Shown here in pieces: positions 54,731 to 63,501 of a stretch of 64,000 nt of DNA (the first letter of the stretch is position 1; the number at the start of each line of letters is the position of its first letter). The notes beneath the pieces are model-generated. The model made no database searches. It worked only from the letters and a program-made list of their open reading frames with translations, and was not told the origin of the DNA. The stretch is from Varunaivibrio sulfuroxidans. GTDB taxonomy: Bacteria > Pseudomonadota > Alphaproteobacteria > Rhodospirillales > Magnetovibrionaceae. Location of the stretch: assembly GCF_029318635.1 (NCBI RefSeq), contig NZ_CP119676.1, positions 1,811,001 to 1,875,000 on the forward strand. Reading direction: 5' to 3'. A program made the translations under genes and the position numbers.

Positions 54731-55597
54731 TCACACAACGAACCGGTCGCCGTTTTCGCACGACGACAGGTGACATACCACAAGGCAAAGGCGAACGCGG
54801 CGTTCTTTCAGGTTAAAATGCATCGTGGCACGCGCCCGTTGAAAAACCGGGCCGAGGATAAGACTCAAATCCAACGCCGGCGCCCTCGAAACGCCGGGCG
54901 GCGCATGGACGCCGCGCTCCAGGGCCGCGAGCGCCTGGGCGCTGTGGTCCTCCACGGTGCAGACGCCGAACCCCGCACCACACAGCAAGGCGCGTAACCG
55001 GGGCTCGTCAACCAGAAAACTCTCGCTGGAGTCCCCCGCCCATGGGGTCGGATAGCGCACCCGCCCACCATCCGGGGCCGCGCTCAGCACATCGTATATG
55101 ACCAACTTTCCACCGGGCTTGAGAACGCGCCCAATGGCGCGATAGAGGGCCGCCTTGTCCGCGATATTCATCGCCGCGTGGATCGACCATGCGCCATCGA
55201 ACGACGCCGCGGGAAACATCCGCAGGTCGGTGGCGTCGCCGGGGTGTAAAACGACCCGGTCATCCAGCCCCATGCGGGCGCTCAGGGTGTTGCCGACAGC
55301 GCAAAATTCGGCGTTCAGATCGACCCCCGTCACCCGGCAGCCGGTCGTCTGGGCGAGGCGGCGCGCCGGACCGCCCAGGCCGCAACCGGCATCCAAAATA
55401 TGCATATTCTCGCCTGCCGCCATCAACGCGATCAACGCCCCGGTGGCGGCGGGACCACGCAGATGAAATTCATCGACCGGGGCAAGGTCGTCCAGGCTCG
55501 GGGCGGCGCAATTGCGCCCCTGCTTGATCAATGCGGCGTCGATCCGGCCCAGCAACCCGGGCCACACATACGGGGAAGCAGAAGAATTCGCCGTCAT
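54731..55597 (-). CDS. SAM-dependent methyltransferase (class I)
   Basis: 288 residues. MTANSSASPYVWPGLLGRIDAALIKQG ... DEFHLRGPAATGALIALMAAGENMHILDAGCGLGGPARRLAQTTGCRVTGVDLNAEFC is motif I with the FHxRGxxAT pattern of sarcosine/dimethylglycine or methyltransferase 11 families; DGAWSIHAAMNIADKAALYRAIGRVLKPGGKLVIYDVL follows. The substrate is not known; small amines are plausible. Convergent with gmhA, 16 bases apart. Confidence 0.82.
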   Translation of the reverse strand: MTANSSASPYVWPGLLGRIDAALIKQGRNCAAPSLDDLAPVDEFHLRGPAATGALIALMAAGENMHILDAGCGLGGPARRLAQTTGCRVTGVDLNAEFCAVGNTLSARMGLDDRVVLHPGDATDLRMFPAASFDGAWSIHAAMNIADKAALYRAIGRVLKPGGKLVIYDVLSAAPDGGRVRYPTPWAGDSSESFLVDEPRLRALLCGAGFGVCTVEDHSAQALAALERGVHAPPGVSRAPALDLSLILGPVFQRARATMHFNLKERRVRLCLVVCHLSSCENGDRFVV

Positions 55598-55793
55598 CCA
55601 AGCACCCTACGTCACGTAAAAATGCACTCCGCCACCCCGCGATCCGGGCGCGATAGCGCGAACAAGATACGCCACGATACTCGTTTTCCCGACCCAACGT
55701 CATCAATCTGTCACCCGCCTTGGGTAACAATGGCCGGAATAATAGCCGGTGCTCGGGCGTTCCTTAAAAAAACAGGAAAGAAGTCTTCATAAA

Positions 55794-57035
55794 ATGACCA
55801 TGGGACTGAGAGGGTTTGTCGTTACCCCCTTTATGGGGGAACCGCGTACGCCGCGGGACCGTCACACACGGAACGGGGTATGCGAAACGGCGTCTAACGA
55901 CACCCGCGCGACGCATCTCGCCTCCGACCGTGGCGTGCGCTCTGAAGAGACCGAACCGCAGACTTTCCGGCGTCTTTTCGACGCCTTATCCAACCCCATC
56001 CTCCTGATCGACGAAAAACGACGGGTGCTAATCGCCAATGCCCCGGCCCGGGAGATGTTCGGCAATGGGGTTGAAGGCCGCGATCTGACGGCATGCCTAC
56101 GTCACCCGGGGGCGCTCCAGGCCGCCCGCCAGGCGATCGAAGGCGTCACCTCGGAAGTCACGGTCGATATTGATTGGCCGGTTCCGGTGGCGCGCAGTTT
56201 TTCGCTTCGCCTCAGCACGCTTGGAGGAAACGACACGCCGAAAACGTTTTGCCTGGAATTCAGAGAACAGACCAGAATCAAGGCCGCACAGGCGTCGCGA
56301 CGCGATTTTATCGCCAACATCAGTCACGAACTGCGCACTCCGCTGTCCGCCCTGATGGGCTTTATCGACACCTTACGAGGCCCCGCCAATGCGGATGTTC
56401 CGGCCCAAAAACGATTTCTCGACATCATGGGGCGCGAAGCGCGGCGGATGAATGCCGTAATCGACGAATTGATCACATTGTCCCATGTCGAGGCCGAGGA
56501 ACACGTGCCGCCGATCGCCGCCGTGGATATCCCGTCCGTGCTGCGCCAGGCCGTCGGGATTGTCGATAATCGCGCCAAGGCGGCGGGTGTCAAACTCGAG
56601 TTGCGCCTGGACACGGCGGCCCAAGTGTCGGGAGAGCGTGAACAAATCCTGCAAATGGCGATCCACTTGATCACCAACGCCATCCAGTACGGCGGCGGCG
56701 AAATCGTCCGAGTTTCCCTTCAGCCTTCCCCGAAAATCGAGAATCCCGGCATCCGTATCGAAGTCCGTGATTTCGGGCCGGGGATCGCGCCCGAACACCT
56801 GCCCCGCCTGACCGAGCGGTTTTATCGCGCCGACATGGGCCGCTCGCGGGTCGTCGGCGGCGCCGGACTGGGACTGGCCATCGTCAAGCACATCGTCAAC
56901 CGCCACCGCGGCCGCCTCACCGTCAGCAGCGCCCCCGGGCAGGGCAGCGTTTTTACGGTGACCCTGCCCATTCGTGACGCACCCCTATCGGAATCCTCAA
57001 CCGGCGCGGCGGGTTCGGCGGAAGAAAAAAAATAG
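55794..57035 (+). CDS. PhoR-like cytoplasmic sensor histidine kinase
   Basis: 413 residues. A PAS-like domain (about 55-160: FRRLFDALSNPILLIDEKRRVLIANAPAREMFG) precedes a DHp/ATPase core with RRDFIANISHELRTPLSALMGFIDTLRGP (His178), NAIQYGGGEIV, VRDFGPGIAPEHLPRLTERFYRAD and GGAGLGLAIVKHIVNRHRG. The core is most like PhoR, but no N-terminal membrane segment exists, so it may be soluble. No phoB, pst or phoU adjoins; phosphonate genes follow 196 bases downstream. ATG at 55794 or 55800; the GTG at 55749 is less likely. Confidence 0.85.
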   Translation: MTMGLRGFVVTPFMGEPRTPRDRHTRNGVCETASNDTRATHLASDRGVRSEETEPQTFRRLFDALSNPILLIDEKRRVLIANAPAREMFGNGVEGRDLTACLRHPGALQAARQAIEGVTSEVTVDIDWPVPVARSFSLRLSTLGGNDTPKTFCLEFREQTRIKAAQASRRDFIANISHELRTPLSALMGFIDTLRGPANADVPAQKRFLDIMGREARRMNAVIDELITLSHVEAEEHVPPIAAVDIPSVLRQAVGIVDNRAKAAGVKLELRLDTAAQVSGEREQILQMAIHLITNAIQYGGGEIVRVSLQPSPKIENPGIRIEVRDFGPGIAPEHLPRLTERFYRADMGRSRVVGGAGLGLAIVKHIVNRHRGRLTVSSAPGQGSVFTVTLPIRDAPLSESSTGAAGSAEEKK

Positions 57036-57231
57036 CGGCGCGGCGAAGGGACGCCCTAAAAAATTGGGTTTTTTATCGGCACGGCGATTGTGCGCCCGAC
57101 GTTCTGTCACATCGTCCGCGTACTATTCCATTCGACGCCCCGATAGCGGCGCTTGATACGAAAAACCGCCCCGACCGACGTCCGTTTTTTACCCTGGTAC
57201 GCGCACGAAACGCGCTTGGAGACGACCGGCT

Positions 57232-57855
57232 ATGAACACGACACATCCCCCTTCGCCAAGCACGCCTCCACGCCCAATGCCCGAATTTTCCAGCCCCACC
57301 CCCGATAGCCAAAGTGTCTTTCACGCCATGCTGGAGGCGATGTCGCGTCCAGGACGTATCGCCAATTTCGGCGATTTTCCCGAACCTCCGTTCCCTTTAT
57401 ACCCCTCGACCGCGGCGATTTGCCTCGGATTGGCGGATTTTGAAACCCCGCTGTGGATCGACGGCGCCATCGCCGCCTCGGCCCAGACGGTCAACCACCT
57501 GAAATTTCATTGCGCATGCCCGATCACCAACACCCCCGGCGAGGCGCGCACGGCATTGCTTGCCGATCCCCTGGGTAGCGCCGACCTGGCGCGTTTTTGC
57601 CCAGGGTCGGACGAACAACCCGAAATTTCGACCACCGTCATCGTTCAGGTCGAAACCCTTGAGGAAGGCTCCGGGAAACGTCTTTACGGTCCCGGCATCA
57701 ATGGAACGACAAAGCTTTCGGTCGGCGGCGTTCCCGAGCGGTTCTGGTCCTCGTTACGAGAAAATCATACCCTGTCTCCTCGCGGCGTTGACGTGATTTT
57801 GTGCGCGCGCAACACCATCGTCTGCCTGCCGCGCACAACCCGAGTGGGGCAATAA
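57232..57855 (+). CDS. phnH: Carbon-phosphorus lyase complex subunit PhnH
   Basis: 207 residues. FSSPTPDSQSVFHAMLEAMSRPGRIANF, FPLYPSTAAICLGLADFETPLWIDG, HCACPITNTPGEA, EDARF-like ADLARFCPGSDEQPE, and LYGPGINGTTKLSVGGVPERFWSSLRENHTLSPRGVDVILC are the PhnH signature (GPGI, FPxGxD). PhnH is an accessory subunit of the PhnGHIJ complex that cleaves methylphosphonate and other phosphonates. phnG, phnI, phnJ, phnK and phnL are not in the window. Followed by a 32-codon reading frame and phnM. Confidence 0.92.
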   Translation: MNTTHPPSPSTPPRPMPEFSSPTPDSQSVFHAMLEAMSRPGRIANFGDFPEPPFPLYPSTAAICLGLADFETPLWIDGAIAASAQTVNHLKFHCACPITNTPGEARTALLADPLGSADLARFCPGSDEQPEISTTVIVQVETLEEGSGKRLYGPGINGTTKLSVGGVPERFWSSLRENHTLSPRGVDVILCARNTIVCLPRTTRVGQ

Positions 57856-57858
57856 ACC

Positions 57859-57957
57859 GTGAATGGCGCGCGAAAATGCTTTGTGCGTAACGGCGAGACC
57901 GCCCCGGAACTTGACGCTAAATTTCTCGATATGACCACGGTGGAACGCACGCAATGA
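57859..57957 (+). CDS. Candidate 32-residue small protein between phnH and phnM
   Basis: GTG start 3 bases after the phnH stop, TGA overlapping the phnM ATG (ATGA). Codon use is like its neighbours and the predicted peptide (ending AKFLDMTTVERTQ) is hydrophilic. It could be a real small protein, a coupling leader, or the remnant of a lost phn gene. I know no family for it. Too short to decide from sequence alone. Confidence 0.35.
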   Translation: MNGARKCFVRNGETAPELDAKFLDMTTVERTQ

Positions 57958-59096
57958 GCGACAGTTTGATTTTAACCAATGCCCGCATCGTCACGATCGA
58001 CAGCGTGATTTCCGGATCTCTGGAGGTTCACTGCGGCAAGATCGTTTCCGTCGATCGCGGCAACACCAGCCTGCCCGGCGCGATCGACCTTGATGGCGAT
58101 TACCTGATCGCCGGCATGGTCGAACTGCATACCGACAACATGGAAAAGCACTTCACGCCCCGCCCGGGCGTAACATGGCCGCCCCTATCGGCGGCGATCG
58201 CCCACGACGTCCAGGTTATCGGCGCCGGGATCACCACCGTTTACGACGCCCTATCGATCGGCGACATCATGCAGGACAGTTCGCGGATGCGCCAATTGGA
58301 CGAAATGGCGCAAACCATCCAGGTCGGGCGCAAAAATCAGGTCTTACGGGCGGATCATTATCTGCACATGCGCTGCGAGCTCAGTTTTGAGGGGGTCGTC
58401 GATCTGTTTCGCCCGTTTTGTCACAATCCCTTGGTCAGGCTCGTCTCCGTAATGGACCACGCGCCCGGCCAAAGGCAATTCCTGGATGTCGGCAAGTACC
58501 GTGAATACTATCAGGGAAAGTATCATTTTTCCGACACCCAGATGGACGCCTTTATCGCCCGTCACCACCGCTCTAGCGAAATGTTTTCCGATACATACCG
58601 CGGGCAGATCGTCGCCCTGTGCCGCGAACACGCCCTCCCCATGGCCAGCCACGACGACGCCACCCCCGAGCACATCGACCAGGCGGCCCAAAGCGGCATG
58701 GTGATCAGTGAATTTCCGACCACCATGGCGGCGGCGGCGGCGGCGCGAGAGAAGGGGTTGAACATCCTGATGGGCGCACCCAACGTCGTACGCGGGATGT
58801 CTCATTCGGGCAATGTTTCGGCGCGGGATTTGGCGGCGAACGACTGCCTCGATATCATTTCGTCGGATTATTTCCCGGGCAGTCTGCTGCAGGCGGCGTT
58901 CGCCATGCACCGGCAAATGAAAGGCATTTCCTTGCCCCAGGCGATCGCCATGGCGACCAGAAACCCCGCCCGGGCGGTCGGCCTGAACGACCGCGGAGAG
59001 ATCGCGGCGGGAAAACGCGCCGATCTGGTGCGGGTGCGCGAAGTTGGCGACCTTCCCGTCGTCGGCGCGGTCTGGACGCAAGGACGACGGATGTAG
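57954..59096 (+). CDS. phnM: Alpha-D-ribose 1-methylphosphonate 5-triphosphate diphosphatase
   Basis: Amidohydrolase-fold enzyme of the C-P lyase pathway, 380 residues, hydrolysing the triphosphate of the phosphonate-ribose intermediate to monophosphate. IAGMVELHTDNMEKHFTPRPGVTWPPLSAAIAHDVQVIGAGITTVYDALSIGD (metal His/Asp motif HTDNMEKH), MASHDDATPEHI, SEFPTTMAAAAAAREKGL, GAPNVVRGMSHSGNVSA, DIISSDYFPGSLL are the PhnM family pattern. ATG at 57954 overlaps the upstream TGA. The 3-kinase neighbours phnN and the DUF1045 gene lie downstream. Confidence 0.94.
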   Translation: MSDSLILTNARIVTIDSVISGSLEVHCGKIVSVDRGNTSLPGAIDLDGDYLIAGMVELHTDNMEKHFTPRPGVTWPPLSAAIAHDVQVIGAGITTVYDALSIGDIMQDSSRMRQLDEMAQTIQVGRKNQVLRADHYLHMRCELSFEGVVDLFRPFCHNPLVRLVSVMDHAPGQRQFLDVGKYREYYQGKYHFSDTQMDAFIARHHRSSEMFSDTYRGQIVALCREHALPMASHDDATPEHIDQAAQSGMVISEFPTTMAAAAAAREKGLNILMGAPNVVRGMSHSGNVSARDLAANDCLDIISSDYFPGSLLQAAFAMHRQMKGISLPQAIAMATRNPARAVGLNDRGEIAAGKRADLVRVREVGDLPVVGAVWTQGRRM

Positions 59097-59125
59097 GTCG
59101 GGATTATACGCAAAAAGGTATCGTC

Positions 59126-59821
59126 ATGAACGCACCACGATTCGCCATATATTTCACCCCCGCTCGTCAAACTCCGCTGTGGACTTTTGGCGCCCAGTGG
59201 TTGGGCCGCGATGATGATAACGCCGAATATGACCTCGCCCCCCCTTTTAAGGAAATTCCTCCCGAGGAACACGCGGCGATGACCGCCGCGCCGCGCCACT
59301 ACGGTTTTCACGCCACTTTAAAATCTCCGTTCGCATTGGCCGACGGGCGCAGCGCCGAAAATCTGAGAGATGCTTTGTCGGATTTCGCCAAAAATCAACC
59401 CCCCTTTCCCGGCCCACTGTTACAGATCGGGGAAATGAACCGTTTCATCGCCTTGATCCCCATGGCGGAAAACGGCGCCCTGGGCCGCTTCGCCAGCGAA
59501 TGTGTGCGTGCGTTCGACGGTTTCCGGCGCGCGGAAACGCCCGAACAAATTGCGCGTAGACACGCGCAAGACTTAACGCCACGCCAACGAAGCCTCCTCG
59601 CGGCATGGGGCTATCCCTTCGTTTTCGAAGAATTTCGCTTTCACATGACGTTGACCGATCAACTGAAGAACGGCCAGAAAAAGCGCCCGTTGACCCTGCT
59701 GCGCCGTCACTTCACGGAGATCGCCGAGACTCCGCTGTGGCTCGACGCCATCAGCCTTTTTCAACAACCCGACCGTGGCGCGCCGTTCACGCTTGCCGAG
59801 CGATATCTTTTGCGGGGTTGA
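59126..59821 (+). CDS. Phosphonate metabolism protein, DUF1045 (2H phosphoesterase-like)
   Basis: 231 residues. Two H-x-T/S-x motifs, HYGFHATLKSPFAL (about residues 57-71) and FRFHMTLTDQLK (about 171-182), are the paired catalytic histidines of the 2H phosphoesterase superfamily. The start MNAPRFAIYFTPARQTPLWTFGAQWLGRD is typical of DUF1045. Such genes travel with phn clusters. In this window phnP (cyclic phosphodiesterase) is absent, so this protein may take its place. The 3' end overlaps phnN by 35 bases in convergent orientation. Confidence 0.85.
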   Translation: MNAPRFAIYFTPARQTPLWTFGAQWLGRDDDNAEYDLAPPFKEIPPEEHAAMTAAPRHYGFHATLKSPFALADGRSAENLRDALSDFAKNQPPFPGPLLQIGEMNRFIALIPMAENGALGRFASECVRAFDGFRRAETPEQIARRHAQDLTPRQRSLLAAWGYPFVFEEFRFHMTLTDQLKNGQKKRPLTLLRRHFTEIAETPLWLDAISLFQQPDRGAPFTLAERYLLRG

Positions 59822-60371
59822 GCGCGCCGGTAATCTCGGCGGAAAAAATATCGACGCTATCGCTCAGCGAGCCGCCATTGTCGATCTCTACGACATCCGC
59901 GCCCTCGACGACAAACGCATCGGCGCGAGCCACCCGTTTTTTGATTTCCCCGCGTTTTTCCCGGCCCCGCGCCATCAGGCGGCGCGCCAACTCCTCGGCC
60001 GGGGCCGTGATCACGATCACCTTAAGCGGCGCTAGGCGACGCCGCGCCTCGTCGATCACCGTGCGCGAAACATTGACCACGACGCTTCGTCCCTCGCGCA
60101 AGTGCCGCTCGACGATCACCGGCACGCCATAACGTAAATTATGCGCATACCAATTCAGGCAGAAATGGCCCGCATTCAAACGCGTCTCGAAAATTTCCTC
60201 GGACAGCGGGATGTGGTCCTCGCCAATTCCGTCGGGCACGCGCGTAATCGCGCGCCGAGGAAAGACGACCCGGTGGTCGAACATAAACTTTTTCCGTACC
60301 CCGGCGATGACCGCATCTTTTCCGGCGCCGCTGGGGCCGACAACAAGAAAGAGTGTGCCTCTGGTGATCAT
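59787..60371 (-). CDS. phnN: Ribose 1,5-bisphosphate phosphokinase PhnN
   Basis: 194-residue guanylate-kinase-like fold from the ATG at 60371. P-loop LVVGPSGAGKDAVI, FPRRAITRVPDGIGEDHIPLSEEIF, FCLNWYAHNLRYGVP and VVNVSRTVIDEARRRLAPLKVIVITAP fit PhnN. It makes PRPP from ribose-1,5-bisphosphate, the product of the C-P lyase pathway. Transcribed on the minus strand, opposite to phnH/phnM, and overlapping the DUF1045 gene tail to tail. The longer frame to 60452 lacks family support. Confidence 0.9.
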   Translation of the reverse strand: MITRGTLFLVVGPSGAGKDAVIAGVRKKFMFDHRVVFPRRAITRVPDGIGEDHIPLSEEIFETRLNAGHFCLNWYAHNLRYGVPVIVERHLREGRSVVVNVSRTVIDEARRRLAPLKVIVITAPAEELARRLMARGREKRGEIKKRVARADAFVVEGADVVEIDNGGSLSDSVDIFSAEITGALNPAKDIARQA

Positions 60372-60574
60372 GGACGCCTTTAGGAAACAAAGGATGTGAA
60401 AAGAGAGAAAACAACGCGAGGAAGCCCCAAGCGCGCCGCGAAAACGGCGCAAAGGGCGCCCCGCCCGGGTTCCTAGGGGATTCTAGCGCACTTGCGGGAA
60501 CGCTGGCTACAAATTGTTTGTCCGCGCCCTGTGACAATACGATGACGGGGCGTGATGGGTTGCACGCCGGCGCG

Positions 60575-61795
60575 TCAATTTTGCCGAACGCGCCCGCCGG
60601 GAGGATCAAGCCTTAGCGACGTCGCCCAGGAAGCGAGCAAAAAAAGAGCCGACAGACTGAGGCACGCCAACATCCCCCCCCATTGGTAGGCGAGACCGGA
60701 CAGCACGGTCCCCGCTAGGCGTCCACCGGCGTTGGCCATATAGTAAAAGCCGACGTTCATCGCGATTTTATCGGCTTCGGTGTAGGCCAAGATCAGATAT
60801 GAGTGGATCGCCGAGTTGACGGCGAAAACGAAGCCGAAAACGATCAGGCCGCCCAATACGGCGACCACGGGCATGACGTTCAAGACGAGGGCGGCGGCGA
60901 TCGCTGCCGTTACCGCGATCAGAATCAGGATCCAGCGCCGGCTTTGTGCGTCGTCGGGCGCGCCCGCCGCCTTGCGCAGAATTTTCGGCGCCAACGCCTG
61001 CACCACGCCATAACCGACGACCCACGCGGCGAGGTAACCGCCGACCGCTTCATTGGACCACCCCATGGTGGCTGCCAGATATAGCGGCAGCCCGACAACG
61101 AACCAGATATCGCGCGATCCGAATAAAAACAGCCGCGCCGCGGAAAGGATGTTGATGTTGGGATTTTTGGAAAAAATTTCACGGAACTTAAGGCCCCGGT
61201 TGACCTGCCCGATGGTCCCCTCCAGCAGCACCGCACAACCCGCCAAAAGCACCGCCAACGCCCCCGCCATCGCATACAATGCGCCCTGAAAGCCGTACGC
61301 CGCAAGCAACGCCCCGCCCATGAAAAAACCCACGCCCTTAAGAGCGTTTTTCGAGCCGGTCAACAAGGCGACCCACTTGAACAAGCCGCCATGATCGTCC
61401 CCCGAGACGAGCAGCTTGACGGCGCTTTTCGAACTCATCTTGGTCAAGTCCTTGGCGACACCGGATAACGCCTGCGCCGCCGTGACATAGCTGACGGCCG
61501 CCCACAACGGCCATGCCGGACTGAATCCGGCGAGCATGATCAGCGCGCCAATCTGGATACCCAGACCGCTGAACAGCGTAATTTTCAGCCCCAATCGGTT
61601 GCCGATCCAGCCCCCGATCAAATTGGTGATGACGCCGAAGATCTCATAAAAAACAAACAGGAAAGCGATTTCGAGCGGAGAATACCCAAGGCGGTAAAAG
61701 TACAGCAACACCAACATCCGCAAGGCGCCGTCGGTTAGGGTAAAGCCCCAATAGGCGGCGGTGACCAGCCCATAATTAAAACGTTTCGAACGCAT
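60575..61795 (-). CDS. arsJ: Organoarsenical efflux MFS transporter ArsJ
   Basis: 406-residue, 12-segment major facilitator. RFNYGLVTAAYWGFTLTDGALRMLVLLYFYRLGYSPLEIAFLFVFYEIFGVITNLIGGWIGNRLGLK and TAAQALSGVAKDLTKMSSKSAVK are ArsJ hallmarks. ArsJ exports 1-arseno-3-phosphoglycerate made by the partner GAPDH, giving arsenate resistance without reduction. ATG at 61795 lies 11 bases after the GAPDH stop, so the two form an operon. Confidence 0.94.
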   Translation of the reverse strand: MRSKRFNYGLVTAAYWGFTLTDGALRMLVLLYFYRLGYSPLEIAFLFVFYEIFGVITNLIGGWIGNRLGLKITLFSGLGIQIGALIMLAGFSPAWPLWAAVSYVTAAQALSGVAKDLTKMSSKSAVKLLVSGDDHGGLFKWVALLTGSKNALKGVGFFMGGALLAAYGFQGALYAMAGALAVLLAGCAVLLEGTIGQVNRGLKFREIFSKNPNINILSAARLFLFGSRDIWFVVGLPLYLAATMGWSNEAVGGYLAAWVVGYGVVQALAPKILRKAAGAPDDAQSRRWILILIAVTAAIAAALVLNVMPVVAVLGGLIVFGFVFAVNSAIHSYLILAYTEADKIAMNVGFYYMANAGGRLAGTVLSGLAYQWGGMLACLSLSALFLLASWATSLRLDPPGGRVRQN

Positions 61796-61806
61796 CACAC
61801 CCCCGC

Positions 61807-62811
61807 TTACAACGTCGCCGCCACCTTCCGCGTGAGGTCGCCCATGCGGTGAACGTACCCCCATTCGTTATCGTACCAGGCCAGCACCTTGACCTGGGTG
61901 TTATCGACCACCAACGTCGAAGGGCCGTCGATAATGCACGAACGGGGATCGTTCAGATAATCGCTCGACACCAAGGGGCGGTCCTCGATTCCCAATATGT
62001 TGGCCAGCCCGTTATCCGCCGCACCGTGAAACAACGCATTGATCTCCTCGGCGGTGACCGGACGTTCGACCTCGAACACGCAGTCGGTCAGCGAAGCGTT
62101 GAGCAACGGCACCCGCACGGCGTAGCCGTTCAGTTTTCCTTTCAGTTCGGGATAAATCATCGTGATCGCCGTGGCCGATCCCGTCGAGGTCGGGATCAAA
62201 TTGTTCAACGCCGAGCGCGCCCGGCGCAAATCCTTGTGCGGGCGATCGACGATCACCTGGGTGTTGGTCACGTCGTGTATCGTGGTGATCGCGCCATGGC
62301 GGATGCCGACCGTCTCAAGGAGGACCTTGACGATCGGCGCCAGGCAATTGGTAGTACAACTGGCGGCGGTCAAAAGATGATGGCGCGCCGGATCGTACAG
62401 ATGATCGTTAACGCCATAAACGATGTTGAGAGCGCCGCCGTCCTTGACCGGGGCGGCGACAATCACCTTCTGCACCCCTTGGTCGAAGTACGCCTGCAAT
62501 TGCGCGGCGCGACGAAAGGCCCCGGTGCATTCCAGGACGATGTCGCAATCTCCCCAGTCGCCGTCCTCGATCGCGGCAAACGAGGTATGCGCAATGGACG
62601 CCCCGCCAATGACGATCGCCCCCTCGGTGGCGGTGGCTTCGGTATGCCAACGTCCATGCACCGAATCGAAATTCAGCAGATGCGCCGAGGTCCGCCCGTC
62701 GCCGTCGCGCTCGTTGATGGTCTGCCAGCGTAGATACGGTGTGTCCCACAGGGCGCGCAGCACCAGCCGGCCCATCCGGCCGAAGCCGTTAATTCCAATG
62801 CGTGTCGTCAT
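61807..62811 (-). CDS. Glyceraldehyde-3-phosphate dehydrogenase, ArsJ-associated
   Basis: 334-residue GAPDH. NAD motif [18 protein letters not shown], catalytic Cys in [29 protein letters not shown], and [15 protein letters not shown]. In ars loci this enzyme uses arsenate in place of phosphate, making 1-arseno-3-phosphoglycerate for ArsJ. Differences from a housekeeping enzyme, such as the arsR-linked position and HDVTNTQ where TN replaces the usual TxxQ context, mark it as the arsenic paralogue, but the substrate preference is inferred. Divergent from arsR. Confidence 0.93.
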   Translation of the reverse strand: MTTRIGINGFGRMGRLVLRALWDTPYLRWQTINERDGDGRTSAHLLNFDSVHGRWHTEATATEGAIVIGGASIAHTSFAAIEDGDWGDCDIVLECTGAFRRAAQLQAYFDQGVQKVIVAAPVKDGGALNIVYGVNDHLYDPARHHLLTAASCTTNCLAPIVKVLLETVGIRHGAITTIHDVTNTQVIVDRPHKDLRRARSALNNLIPTSTGSATAITMIYPELKGKLNGYAVRVPLLNASLTDCVFEVERPVTAEEINALFHGAADNGLANILGIEDRPLVSSDYLNDPRSCIIDGPSTLVVDNTQVKVLAWYDNEWGYVHRMGDLTRKVAATL

Positions 62812-62955
62812 GTCGTCTGTCTCTTTGCTGTTTGCGAGATGATGGGGCGATTGTGTCCAAGGAACGAAAAATTAAAAAGCGATCATGAAAATTCGACCCC
62901 TGCGAATTCGGTGTGCGTTTCGATTCAAATCCATCATGAATATTTAATCAATTCT

Positions 62956-62979
62956 ATATTTCAAATTTAATTGAAATAT
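62956..62979. promoter_or_regulatory. Predicted ArsR operator
   Basis: Perfect inverted repeat ATATTTCAA-ATTTAA-TTGAAATAT (9-bp arms, 6-base spacer) in the AT-rich divergent region between gapdh and arsR. ArsR-family proteins bind such ATTCAA-type palindromes. It could repress both operons. Confidence 0.72.
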
Positions 62980-63101
62980 TGTATGAAAGGTATGACTGTT
63001 TTATGACATTCGCCGACACGATCGGCGTTCGACAACTTTCCGATAGCCGATCGAACCGATTATACAATCCGACGGATGTCGAGGCCGAAACCAGGGTGCG
63101 C

Positions 63102-63461
63102 ATGATGAACACCGACGAGGCCGCCGCCATATTAACCGCGCTGGCCAATGAAATTCGCTTGAACATTTTTAGAACCCTGATCGCGTCGGAGGGCATGGCC
63201 GCCGGCGATCTGGGCGCGGACTTGGGCATGGCGCCCTCTTCATTGTCTTTTCATCTGAAGGATTTGCGCTTTGCAGGCCTGATCGACCGTCACCGCGAGG
63301 GTCGGCGGATCATATACCGGGCGAATATCGACGCCCTCAATGGGCTGCTCGGCTTCCTGGTCGATGATTGTTGCGGCGGGCGCCCGGATTTGTGCATACG
63401 CATCGCCCCACCCACATCCGGCGCGGGGACCAAAAAAACACCCCCCGGCGCAAAAAAATAA
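63102..63461 (+). CDS. arsR: ArsR-family transcriptional repressor
   Basis: Winged-helix repressor, 119 residues. TDEAAAILTALANEIRLNIFRTLIASEGMAAGDLGADLGMAPSSLSFHLKDLRFAGLIDRHREGRRIIYRA is the ArsR DNA-binding domain. A C-terminal CCGGRPDLC supplies the likely As(III) ligands, at the C-terminal site used by Acidithiobacillus ferrooxidans-type ArsR. ATG at 63102 (AGGG 5 bases upstream) gives a typical length; a longer frame from 62979 begins inside the operator. Upstream of acr3. Confidence 0.93.
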   Translation: MMNTDEAAAILTALANEIRLNIFRTLIASEGMAAGDLGADLGMAPSSLSFHLKDLRFAGLIDRHREGRRIIYRANIDALNGLLGFLVDDCCGGRPDLCIRIAPPTSGAGTKKTPPGAKK

Positions 63462-63501
63462 GCCGCGGTCGCCTTCTCTAGCCAGATACAGGAATATCAC
63501 G

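Noticed and set aside
57058..57074. Possible terminator after the PhoR-like kinase
   Set aside because: Stem is only A/T (AAAAAA/TTTTTT around TTGGG), too weak to call.
62979..63101. N-terminal extension of ArsR
   Set aside because: The TTG lies inside the predicted operator and the extension has no ArsR similarity.
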